Of a DNA stretch of 64,000 bases, positions 35,480 to 45,768 are shown one piece after another. This DNA comes from Cenococcum geophilum 1.58 (taxonomy: Eukaryota; Ascomycota; Dothideomycetes; Gloniales; Gloniaceae), in contig KV748192.1 in the NCBI GenBank assembly GCA_001692895.1, forward strand, positions 2,046,001 to 2,110,000. The letters run 5' to 3'. Position 1 is the first letter of the stretch, and each line of letters begins with the position of its first letter. The notes under the pieces were generated by a model that did no database searches, was not told the origin of the DNA, and worked only from the letters and a program-made list of their open reading frames with translations. Both the position numbers and the translations under genes were made by a program.

Positions 35480-36520
35480 TAGTCTAACTTTAGCCAATAC
35501 TTAGTTTATTTTTTATCTTTAATATGCTATAGACACGTATTCTCTAGGCATTCCCACCACTATTATCTATCTAGGCATTCTTCCGCAAGGAATCTTCCTA
35601 GCTAAAGTATTAAGTCCCCTTAGCTTTGCACTTTTACTAGGTACTAACTATATATATACTTAGCATTTCTATATTTCGCCTTATCCGGTGCCTAATATAT
35701 CTTTACTAAGTACTTCTAGTTCTTATCTTTTGGTGCTTTATATATATTATATATATTATCCATATATGCGATTTATGCCAACGTGTAATATACTTAGTGT
35801 CTTAGGTTAACTCTTAGCTTATCTTCGTCCTTAAGTTTAAACCTTTCCTATATTAATCTAAGCGTTATAACTTTGTTTGCAGGTATTAAGATTTGCCTCT
35901 CGCTTCTCTAGTCCTTTAATTACTCCTCTAGATCTTTTAATATTATAATTAAGGCTCCTTTAATGTGACTTATAGCCTTCTCTATAATTAGGTGGTCCTA
36001 GACAACTTTTTCGTCCAACTATATATAGAAATCTTCCCACTCGTCGTTATGTTGTTATCTATACCACTTTTAGTATAACCCCTTAAGTGTATACGGCTTA
36101 TCCGTAAGGAAGTATCTTCTTATTACTATATCGTAACAGCCCTTTATATATTATTCCTTAAACCTAGTAAGAATTTCTAAATCCTCTTCTTATTCCAGTT
36201 TAGTAAGCCACTTAGCTCTTAGTATACCTATCCTAGGTCTATTAGTAATTCTTTATATAGGTACTCTATCCCTTATACAACCTAGTATACTAAATCTCTT
36301 ATCTAGTTTCTAATTTTGCTATAAGGTAATCCTCGCTCTAAATTTCTCTATAGTTTCTTTCTTTTTGCGTCTTATAAGTAGATCCTTAAAGTCTTCCTAC
36401 TTTTTAATCTTGTTAATAATCCTTATTTATATCTTAAAGTCTTAGTTCTATAGGATTTTTAATCTTAAGCTTGCTTCTGTTTTAAGCTTCGCTCTTACCT
36501 TAGTCTAACTAGGCTTAGGT
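35480..36520 (-). pseudogene. G4 extra coding stretch between zinc knuckle and protease, unidentified
   Basis: Reading the minus strand there is one continuous frame of about 345 codons, broken only by TAG/TAA. It includes F-R-A-R-I-T-L, then G-C-Y-D-I-V-I-R-R-Y-F-L-T-D-K-P-Y-T-L-K, then H-N-D-E-W-E-D-F-Y. It is rich in charged residues and predicted helices. I do not recognise a domain. In a usual Gypsy element the protease follows the CCHC knuckle closely, but here about 2 kb separates them. It may be part of an unusually large Gag or a separate ORF. It precedes the protease in the same direction. Confidence 0.5.
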
Positions 36521-36724
36521 GTTCTATAACCGACTACCGGACCTTATATATTACCCTATTTCACCTGCGTTAGCACTACCCTCGTATGTCTCGGATATGG
36601 TTGAAATAACTTATAAGTCTCGGAGTTAGGGGTCTACTTTCATATATTTATACCACTTGATTTCCATAGATTTACAATTAAGTTGCTCGTTTAATTCCAC
36701 TCACTGCAAAGCTTATATATTCTT

Positions 36725-38490
36725 ATCTTATCTTAAAAGTCTTATGCCTATAGAAAACTCTGTCCCGAGCTTATTTATATATCTTTAAACTAAGCTACTG
36801 CCCTACTCTATCGGTTTCTATCTATTGTAGGTCCTTAGGTATACCTTATCTTATCTTAAGAGTCTTAGTTATCTCTTATCTCGTTTTAAGAATCTTAAGC
36901 CTTTAGCCTTTTACCTTTATTAAGCGATAAATTAGTACTAGCAGTTATCTACTTACTTAATCTTTATAAGATACTCTTCCTTTTATCTTATAAAGCAATA
37001 GATGCCGTATTTAATAGTGTTATAATACCCGTTACTAAACCTTACTCTATAGCGGTTTTAGTCTCTACTTCTAATATAACTTCTTTAAGGTTTATACGCT
37101 CCTAGTAAGCTGCCCTTATTACCTTATTATCTGTAAATGTTTTACCGCTGTTAAACTTATTGTCTTTAATGTTCGATCTACGTAATAGTTTATTAGTCCC
37201 CTTATACTTTAAGGATTTTGGCTCCTATAGCTAATAGCTTACGCCGTACTTAGCGTCTTTATAAATTTGGTATGCGTTATTATAGTAAAACGTAAAACTT
37301 CTAATTAAATATTCCTTTATTTCTTATAGTACACTATTATCCCTCTATACGTATATATCTTCTACTAGTCTAGTTCCCTTTATTATATAGTAACTTTAAC
37401 TATCTTTATAATTCCTTATAAAGTAACCTTATTTCCCGCAATTTATATAAGCTCCATTTTTAAACTACTAACTTTACTATAGAGTCCGCCTAAACATCTT
37501 CTGCCACTAAGATCCCTAGTTTAGCCTTTACTTCTTAGTCCTATAATTACTAGATTCTTAACCTTTAGATTTTTATAGTTTTTTACTCTATCTCTTATAG
37601 GCTTCTTTAGTACCACTTAGGTTTATTAGCTTTGCGCTATACTATAGTTTCTAATTTAGCTTTAGTCGTTGTGTGCTCTACGCCTTATATAACTATAAAA
37701 CTCTATCCTAACCTCTCTTAGNCTNTTNCCTTTAGTANATCCAATTATTAATNTTAATTNCTTAATCTATTAANTNCCNTAGGGTNTCCGNATCTTCTAT
37801 TAGGATAATTACGTCCTAGACTTTAGCCTTAAGTCCTTACTTATACTATGCTATAAGCGCCTTATTATTCTATTTAACTTATATAACTAGCGTCTAGAAC
37901 TACGTTATATATTTAATTGCTAAGGTTTACTGCGTAATATCTTAGAGTTTTCTTTCCGCTATAGTTACCGCCTCTAGGTCTCTAAATATTTATATAAGTT
38001 GCTTTATAAACCCTTCCTAGCTTAAGAACATAAATTATACCTCCTAATTAGTAGTTGTTATCCCGTTTGCTTGTATTTCTATAAGGTAAAACTTAAACTA
38101 CTTAAGTACCCTTCCTAATAGGAATAGTCCCGCATATGCTATTCGATCCATAGGTATTAGCAGCTTTACCCCTTCTTGTATAACCTTAAAGTGCATTTAT
38201 ATAAGAAATCCTTTAAGCTTTAATCTTTCTCCTAAGTATCTTTCAATTAATAGTAACTTAATCTTTGCTGCTTCTATTCTATTAACCCTTTCTTCTAGCG
38301 CCGCATTGTTTGTTATTAATTAGTTAACTATCTCTTATAGTTATCCGACCGTTATAAGTTGCTGCAAATTAGTATCTGCTATACTAGTATCGCCTTCTAA
38401 CCTTAAGGTAGTTGCCGCCGTTAATAGCGTTATGGTGGCTGCTTTTAGTGGTATATTATTTAACTTTTTATATTTAATACTATAACTAGG
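36725..38490 (-). pseudogene. G4 Gag with zinc knuckle
   Basis: The region next to the 5' LTR encodes a Gag-like remnant ending in a CCHC knuckle at about 37409-37450: A-Y-I-N-C-G-K-x-G-Y-F-I-R-N-Y (only the second Cys survives; the His is Tyr). A charged linker follows with repeats of D-S-x-D-K-I-R. Eleven isolated N calls fall in it at 37722-37791. The start codon was not determined. Confidence 0.65.
37722..37791. other. Cluster of 11 ambiguous bases
   Basis: Single Ns at 37722, 37725, 37728, 37738, 37753, 37760, 37774, 37776, 37779, 37786 and 37791. They are scattered, not a gap, so they reflect low-quality or conflicting base calls in a repeat. Confidence 0.95.
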
Positions 38491-38499
38491 TAGTAATTA

Positions 38500-38923
38500 T
38501 ATAACGGAACCTTATAGCAAGTACTACAATAGGCTTATTATTAGGCTAGATATATAGATAATGTAAATTAAAGTTAATAACGTAATAATAACTAGCGGAG
38601 TGGTTACCTAATAGATTAACTCTAATTATATTCTAAGAATTACTATAAAGAAGGAACTATCTAGGTAGGGACCGCGGTCCTTTAAATACACAACTATACT
38701 CCTAAGAAATCCTTCTTATATGTAATATACGTGTGCTCTATTTACTCTGTTACGGATTATATAGATCCTATAGATTATATAGATCACGTTACGTAACCTT
38801 AGCTACTATTCCTTATTATATAGTTCTATCGGCTCTATTCTAGACCGTGCTTATATTAACTAACTAGCTTCTTCTAACTCTTCCCTAAGTAGTCGTAACA
38901 TTGTACTTAAAGCGTCCGTAATA
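38500..38923 (-). repeat. G4 5' LTR
   Basis: 424 bp; plus strand TATAACGGAACC to GCGTCCGTAATA next to TAGAG. It keeps more CpG/CpA than the 3' copy at several sites (for example GGGACCGCGGTCC at about 38668). Confidence 0.92.
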
Positions 38924-38928
38924 TAGAG

Positions 38929-40390
38929 GATGGTAGTTCCGAATTCCAAACCCTTATAATTTAAGATACTTAAATTTATATATAATTCCCCTATAGTAGG
39001 GTATCCTAGTTATATAAAGACCTATAAGGTTATTTAATAAGTATACTACTGGCCTATAATATATAACTATATATAAAAATATGTTTAAGTATATAGAACG
39101 TGCGTTTGTAGAAAGACTTCTTATATAAAGAAATAAGGAGTACTTTAACCATTGCTAATTCCAATATAAAGATAGCAAGATATCTTAATTAACTTTATAG
39201 CTAACTTGCCTAGTAGTAATAGGTTTATAAATATTATAGTAGTTATTAACCATTTTATAAAAATGCGATATATAATTCCTATAGACTTAATTAATACAAT
39301 ATTAGTAGCCAAATGTTTTATTAAGTATGTCTTTAATCTATCTAGACTTCTTAACTCGATAATATCTAACTATAAAAGCTAGTTTGTTTTAGACTTCTAG
39401 TAAGCCCTATATAAATAATTAAGTGTATAAATATAGCTTTTAACCGCATTTTATCTAGAGATAGATGGCTGAACTAAAATTATAAACGCTATTATAAAAT
39501 AATACCTATAAATATACTGCTCCTACCTGCAAGACAACTAGAAAAAGGGACTACCTTTAGCTAAGTTTACTGTAAATAATATAATAAACAAATTAATAGG
39601 CGTAATACCGTTCTACGTAACCTACGGATAAGACCCTTAACTTATATTTAAACTATAACCCAAAATTAATATAATAGGACCTATAATTAAGTGGATTTAG
39701 CTAATTAATATATATAACTTCGTTAATTAAATAAAGCAGCTAATGGAACTATTACGAAGTAAATTAATATACGCTTAAATAGTATAAAAATAGCATATAA
39801 ATAAAGAACAAGCTTTTGTGTAGAACTTTAAGGAAGGTAATATAGTTTACCTAAATATATAAAACCTAAAGACTTAACGGCCCTTAAAGAAACTTAATTA
39901 GGAATTTGTAGGCCTATACTAAATTAAAAAGAAACTAAGCCTATATACCTAAAAGCTTAAATTACTAACTAAGATAAAAATATACCTAACGTTTTATATA
40001 AGCTTACTATAACCTTTAAAGAATAAACCTATAACTTGCAAAGTGCTACTACTACATCCTATAATAATTAATAATGGTAACAGCTTTTACTTTATTAACT
40101 TAATTAATAATATATAATAAAAAATACGATTTAAACAATTTAAATATCTTATTAAGTAAAAAGGATATAAAATATAAACCTAGGAAACCTATAACCGGAT
40201 TAAGGTTAACGCGCCTTCCCTAGTAAAAGAATTCTATAAGGACCATCCTTTGCGGCCTACTTTAGCTAGATAGACATAATATAAAGGTAAATAACTACTA
40301 CCTAACGCAAATATATAAAACGCGACTATATAATGTAATAGGTAATAAGTCTTAACTAAAATTGGATTATTTAGACCTTTAGCTAAAAAG
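38929..40390 (+). pseudogene. G3 integrase, continued
   Basis: Resumes the G3 polyprotein after G4. The zinc-binding N-terminal domain (about 38960-39120) reads H-type residues then Y-R-T-C. The catalytic core follows, with F-I-A-N-L-like sequence near 39200 and F-Y-L-E-I-D-G near 39460 (normally H-P-x-T-D-G-Q). The C-terminal part includes F-K-E-G-N-I-V-Y-L at about 39830 and continues to a purine run before the 3' LTR at 40399. No chromodomain was evident. It is broken by many TAG/TAA codons. Confidence 0.87.
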
Positions 40391-40398
40391 GGGGGTAC

Positions 40399-40728
40399 TA
40401 TAATGGGACTTGCCTAGTTATAGTAGAAATGTCTTAGTAAAACACTTAATAGATAAATTCTGATAAATTCTACTAGTTTAATTAACTTCTGCTAAGTTCT
40501 ACTAGATTAATTAAATTTAACTAAAGCCTGTTAAAGACCGCGTATATATATATATATGCACGTATTAACTACTAGGACCCCTAACTATTTAATTTTATAA
40601 TTTTCCTATTATTCCTTTCTCTTTTTTATATAATGTCTTATACTTAACAAGAGCTATATATCCTTAAATTTAGATATAATTTATACCGTTCCTTTAAAAC
40701 TTCCCTAAAGTCTCTTCGCGCCCTTATA
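40399..40728 (+). repeat. G3 3' LTR
   Basis: 330 bp; TATAATGGGACTTGCC to CGCGCCCTTATA, followed by TATTT. Preceded by the polypurine tract AAAAAGGGGGG at 40386-40395. Confidence 0.9.
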
Positions 40729-41510
40729 TATTTCTACCCTACTATTTCTAGAAGAGGGAGGCTTTAAGCTTCTAAAGAAGAAATTAAGACATTTAATCCT
40801 ATAAGAATATAAGGACTACCTAAATAAATACTATCTAGTGTAAGAAGATATAATCTATAAACCAGATTTAGCTCTATAGTTTTTACTATAGAAAACGGGA
40901 AAAAAAGATAAGAAATTCTTAAGTAAAAAGAGATTTTAATTATAGGTATAGCTACTAAGGTAGTAAAATATCTTAAAGTCTTTCCTACTACGCAGTGTAC
41001 TAGCTACTAAAAATTCGGCTATATAGGAGATAGATGCTCTACTAGGGCCTATAGATTTTATAGTTATCTTTCTTACTAGAGCTAGGCCCATTAATATAGT
41101 TAAATTAGATATTAAGTTAGAGCTCCTTAATAGAGGTAGGGGACTTCCTAATGTTAGCGCTAGCCTTTAAGAAGGCGATTAATCTATATAGAGATATATA
41201 ACGGTACGCTACTATATATTAAATAACCAATATATTTACTATAAAGGATATAGCTAAGGCGCTATAAGCCTTTAAGAAGGTAGCCTAGCAATTAACTACT
41301 AACTCCCTCCTAGTAGGTAGGAAGACTATAATACTAATAATTGCTAAAGGCAATAACGAAGACTATAAAAATTAAGATAATATTAATTTAGATAATAATA
41401 GAGTTTACTAAATTAACTAATAGCTTATGGGGTGTATAGAAATAGAGGCTACTAAACTAGAGGAGCTTTCTGTTGGAGTAAATACTTATAGCTAAAAGAA
41501 GGTCTTTTAT
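40729..41510 (+). pseudogene. L4: LINE ORF1 fragment (Gag with zinc knuckles)
   Basis: Reads as the middle and C-terminal part of a LINE Gag. It includes V-F-T-I-E-N-G-K-K-R, then I-G-I-A-T-K-V-V-K-Y-L, then a CCHC knuckle at 40996-41037 (C-T-S-Y-x-K-F-G-Y-I-G-D-R-C), followed by a second (A-Y-R-F-Y). The upstream part is probably at about 24100-24241, because the frame continues across the removed G3. The downstream end is cut at 41510, where the G5 LTR begins; no ORF2 was found. The knuckle differs from those of L1 and L5. Confidence 0.7.
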
Positions 41511-41703
41511 TGTCACGGAACCCCACTATAGGGGCCTCCATAGGAGAGCCCCGTGCTTTTGCGTATACCTTGCGTATAGCTTATATCAGCTACGCGTAGG
41601 TATATCACCTCCTTGCGCCCTCGACCCTTACGATCGATCGCGCAACGTCTTATAGACTCCTCGAATACATACGCTCTATAGCCACTGCCCTCGTTCTATA
41701 ACA
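41511..41703 (+). repeat. G5 5' LTR, nearly un-RIPped
   Basis: 193 bp; TGTCACGGAACCCC to TTCTATAACA. Keeps CGATCGATCGCGCAACG, where the 3' LTR has CGATTAATTGCGTAACG. Of roughly 27 differences between the LTRs nearly all are C-to-T or G-to-A in the right copy; two go the other way. Confidence 0.9.
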
Positions 41704-41819
41704 TTATATTGCGCCTTTTTACTACTAACGCTTAGCCTATAACTAATTCTACGTCTTTATAATACTATAGGCGCTGCTAAAAGTAGCGTGTTTATAAATT
41801 ACCTTACTTTATACTTCTA

Positions 41820-43357
41820 AGGAACCTATAATAGTAAGATAATATTTCTTACTAACTATTATATTAAACCTAAAGAATAATTTAATACCTATACTTAACC
41901 TATAACGCCAATTAATCCTAGGAGAATTTAATTTATTAGCCTTAGCCTTAACCTTTAAGGAGATGGACACTAATAATGTCTTATCTTTTATTAACTATAT
42001 AACTACAGACAAGCAAATAAAAGGGCTACTACCTATTAAAATTAAGATATAAGACGCCAAGATATTTGTAAAAATGGTAGTATAAGACCCTAATAAATAC
42101 TACCGCCTTCTATAGAACTACTACCTAAAGCTTATATAAGCTAAGATGTATACTGCCTAAGATCGCGATATTATCTAAGACCTCCAAGCTTATAAAGCGC
42201 TCGCCGATAATATACGTTAAGAAACTAAAGATAACCTCTGCGTATTTAAACGCGACGTCTAATAGTTAAAGAAGAAAGAGATTATACTAATTGCTACAGT
42301 CACCAAAAAAGAAGGCATAATTAAATACCTATAATCTTAGCTTAATGAGTATATTAGTAATAACGCTAGATACCTCTTTATTATATATAACGCCACTTAA
42401 GTCTTTACGCCCTTAGCAACTTTACCTACTTAACGCTTAATAAAGGGTTAGTGCTAAGCAACTTTACTTAATAGAAACCCCTACTAAAGCAGTAATAATA
42501 AAATCTATAATAATTGGAACTAAATTACCACTATAGGGTTTAATATACGCTACCCTAATCCCCTAGTCTTTTAGGGAGACCGTAAGGAATACAACCACTA
42601 GAAGATGTAAATCCGCAAAAAACTAACTTAGAGCGCCTACCTTTTTCCTACAGAAGATATTAAGATTAGCTACATTATTAAGCGAATAAAGGGTATACTA
42701 TTTAATAGACTCTTCGCCTAATAGGAGACTAGTAGCCCCCGGAAGTAGTAGTCTTACTAAAAAGTCCTTAATAATCTTAACCTAATATACCGTAACTACG
42801 ACCTACTAGCTACTAACTAAGCTAAACTATATACCCTAAAGATAAGTCCTACTAAATTATTTAATAAGTTTTATATTAAATTTTAGAAATATACCGGAGC
42901 CCTCGCCTAAGACGATACTAAAGACTAAAAGGATCTCCTTAAAAAAGTTACTTATTGCCTTAGTTACGCAGCCGCTAGCTATAACTACAACAATGTTTAT
43001 AAAATAGTAGCAGCCCTATAGAAGATTAAACGACAACTAAATTAGATTACTACCGCTAACCCTTACTTAAAGACCTTTCTATAAAAGCCCTCTGGGCCTT
43101 CTAAACCTATATATACTAAGCTACTAACGCCTACTACCTTAAGTACTACTAGAGCTAATATCGACCTCTCTATACTAACCTTTCCGTAAAAACTCCTAGA
43201 TAGAGAGTGCGAGCTACTCTAAAAACTAGAACGCTGCTATAAATGCCGTTTAAAAGGCTATTATTACGATAATCTAAACTACCTAATAGCTAGGTTTAGT
43301 ACCTACTGCCTAATACCTAACCTAATACCCTAAATACTAAATATATCGCTATACGCC
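41820..43357 (+). pseudogene. G5 Gag with zinc knuckle
   Basis: A capsid-like segment lies around 42540-43010. It reads F-x-G-D-R-K-E-Y-N, then K-I-S-Y-I-I-K-R-I-K-G, then L-Y-T-L-K-I-S-P, then A-L-A-x-D-D-T-K-D. A CCHC knuckle follows at 43227-43275: C-Y-K-C-R-L-K-G-Y-Y-Y-D-N-L (His now Tyr). A stretch rich in Glu and Lys precedes the capsid. The frame is continuous with TAG/TAA at Gln and Trp sites. NA1 inserts immediately after the knuckle, at 43358-43362 (ACTAC). Confidence 0.8.
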
Positions 43358-43362
43358 ACTAC

Positions 43363-43549
43363 TGTTACGGCTTGAATAAATGCCTTTAAACTGAAGCTTG
43401 AACGAATGCTGTATTACGAAGATACTAAGCTGAGGAGCAGAAGGAGGTCGAGGAAAGGATAGATCTATATATATAAGCTAAGTCTCTAAGCGAGCCCCTA
43501 ACTAGGCTACATGTAGACGTCGCAGGGGCGGTGCCCTAGCGCCGTTATA
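43363..43549 (-). repeat. NA1 LTR, left copy
   Basis: 187 bp; plus strand TGTTACGGCTTGAATAAATG to GTGCCCTAGCGCCGTTATA. This is the least RIPped of the three. The self-complement site ATACTAAGCT is at 43422-43431. Inside it lies a run of C (element-sense purine tract) and the AAAGCCTGCCCTTAGGCTTT hairpin (43572-43591). Confidence 0.92.
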
Positions 43550-45581
43550 TCACCCCCCCCCCCTTCTAAAAAAAGCCTGCCCTTAGGCTTTATCCCCTTA
43601 TAGAAAAGAAAGAGAAAGAAAAAAAAACTAGTATCTGGCGCTTAATCGCGATGCCGGTTAATATAGGACTTACAGTAGTCCTGCAGCTCCTGCTGCTATA
43701 GGGGTATATTGCTATACCTAGTTAACGTAGGGCAGGCAGCCGTCCTGTAGCTCCTGCTGCTGTAAGAGGTATATCGCTAGGAGCCCTCTGTTAGTTGTTG
43801 TTTCTCCTCTAAAACTCTAGTACCTTTTAGCCCTACTATCCCCCCTTTTATTATAGCGCGCCCTAAGCTATAAAAAAAGCCCCCCTAGTTATAAAAAAGC
43901 CCCCTTAGTCCCTCTCTTAAAAAAGTTAATATAAAGGTTTAATAAGGGTGGGAGGGTTAGGGAGTTACTTATATATATATCGGCACGAGTTCTTATCTAT
44001 TTAGTAGTAGTATAGTTCTAGTAATAGGGTTATATTCTAGGGAGCAAAGCTCTACCTAGTTATATTTGGGCCGCAGGCGTATTAGCGCGGTAACTTGTTG
44101 GGATTATAGTAGTACGGTGCTAGCGATAGGCCATATTTTAGGGAGCAAAGCTCTTCCTTATATATAGTTATTACTATAGGCAGAGCAGTAGAAGTTGGTT
44201 ATAGTGCTATAGGCAGAGCAGTAATAGTTAAATCGGGATCTACTATAGGCAGAGCAGTAAGGGTCTGTTTGTTTAGCTATAGGCGGGGCAGTATATATTA
44301 GTTATAGTACTACAGGCAGAGTAGTAAGGGTCTATTATAATAGCAGGCGTATCGGCGCTATTGTTATCTAGTTTGTCCTAATTAACTTCAATTATCGCCG
44401 TACTAGTATCTTAGTCTTAGCCGAGGTTGTTCCTTATAGTGTGCGTAGCTTAGTCTTAGTTAAAAAGGGTTGTCCTTCCCTAGGCGTATCGGTATAGTAT
44501 CTTGTCTTATAGGTCGTAGACGTATTAGTATAATAGTAATCGGGACCGCAGGCGTATTAGTATAAGGTCTTATCGGTTTAGGTAGTAGTATAGTGCTAGT
44601 AATAGGGTTCGGCTCGCAGGCGTATTAACGCGAGGTCTTTTTAGCAGGTTATAGTTCTATAGGCGTATTAGCGCGGAGCTTATTAATTTGGGTAGCAGTA
44701 CAGTATAAGCGTTAGTTTATTTTCTATAGGCAAATCGGCATAGAATCTTATCGGCTTATATATATATTGGTATAAGTTTCTTGTCTAGTTACAGGCGTAT
44801 AGGCGTAATGGTTGTCTAGTTTAATTGCAGGCATATTAGCGCGATTATACGGTCGGTTTAGGGTTAGGGTAGTAGTATAGTATAAGCATTAGGTCCTTCC
44901 TAATTGATTTCGTCTCTCCTTATATAGCTTAGTATTAATCGGGGTGGTTATTATAGCGTAGTAGTAGCGGATATAGGTAGGATTCGTTCTAGAGGACTTT
45001 GTAGATAATATACACTTACCGCCTAATGGTATAGCGCGGGTTATAAGTTAGCTTGTTTTAGCTATTAGCCCAAACCTAATATATACTAAAGGACTTCGCG
45101 GATAATATATACCTACCGCCTAATAGTATAGCGCGGGTTATATCTTGGCTTATCTTAGCTAATACTACGGGATTAGTGCTGGGCTTAGTAATAGGATCAC
45201 TATATCGTTCTCTATAGTACTAGGCTAAGTCTTAACTAAGGTTGTCTTTATAGCTTATATAACTCTATATTAGTTAAAAAGGTTAAGGGGGGGGGTTCTA
45301 AAGAGCCGCGCTTAATTTAGTAAGGTAGTAGTAGGCTATAAGCTATTATATTCTTAGCTATTAATTATAACTATAGGAGACCTTCTAGCTGCTTAAATAC
45401 CGGCTCTTAGTTCAATAATAGCGACTTAACGCGTTGACGACGCGCAGCTAGGGGTATTTAACGCGTGTCCTCTTAGAATACGTAGAATGGGGGTGGGAGA
45501 TTATCTAGGCCTTCCTAGGTGAGGTAAAGAGGGAGCTTTAAAATAAATAAAGTCCCCCCTGGGTAGGTAAGCTTAGTATAA
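43550..45581 (-). other. NA1 interior, first copy: non-coding, rich in short repeats
   Basis: No protein motif was recognised in any frame. It contains about ten degenerate copies of GCAGGCGTATTAGCGCGG (44073-44840), about five of TATAGGCAGAGCAGTA (44184-44330), and a doubled block around GCGCGGGTTATA (about 45010-45140). Near the right end lie CTAGGCCTTCCTAGG (shared with the G2 leader) and AGCTTAGTAT (45570-45579), the primer-site complement. Confidence 0.8.
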
Positions 45582-45768
45582 TATTACGGCTTAAATAAAT
45601 GCCTCTAAACTAAAGCTTAAATAAATGCTATATTATAAAGATACTAAGCTAAGGAGTAGAAGGAGGTCGAGGAAAGGATAGGTCTATATATATAAGCTAA
45701 GTCTCTAAGTAAGCCCCTAACTAGGCTGCATGTAGACGTTATAGGGGCGGTGCCCTAGTGCTGTTATA
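45582..45768 (-). repeat. NA1 LTR, middle copy
   Basis: 187 bp; TATTACGGCTTAAATAAATG to TAGTGCTGTTATA. It serves as 5' LTR for the left unit and 3' LTR for the right unit. The hairpin and purine tract are repeated just after it (45789-45808). Confidence 0.92.

Larger units (their letters stand above)
30934..38923 (-). mobile_element. G4: chromodomain Gypsy element inserted in the G3 integrase
   Basis: An 8.0-kb minus-strand element with 424-bp LTRs (30934-31357 and 38500-38923) and the duplication TAGAG (30929-30933 and 38924-38928). In sense order: 5' LTR (right), Gag with CCHC, an extra open stretch of about 345 codons, protease, RT, RNase H, integrase, chromodomain, 3' LTR (left). A purine-rich run (element sense AGAGAGGAGGGAGA) lies inside the 3' LTR. 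The G3 integrase resumes after it. It is RIPped throughout except for a patch near 36540-36720. Confidence 0.93.
24242..40728 (+). mobile_element. G3: Gypsy element, full length, split by L2 and G4
   Basis: A plus-strand Gypsy element with LTRs at 24242-24586 and 40399-40728. The flanks are TATTC (24237-24241) and TATTT (40729-40733), a 5-bp duplication with one C-to-T change. Removing L2 (26076-28793) and G4 (30934-38923) leaves about 5.8 kb with Gag, protease, RT, RNase H and integrase in order. I saw no clear chromodomain. A purine run (AAAAAGGGGGG) precedes the 3' LTR. All parts are RIPped. G3 seems to have landed in LINE L4. Confidence 0.92.
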
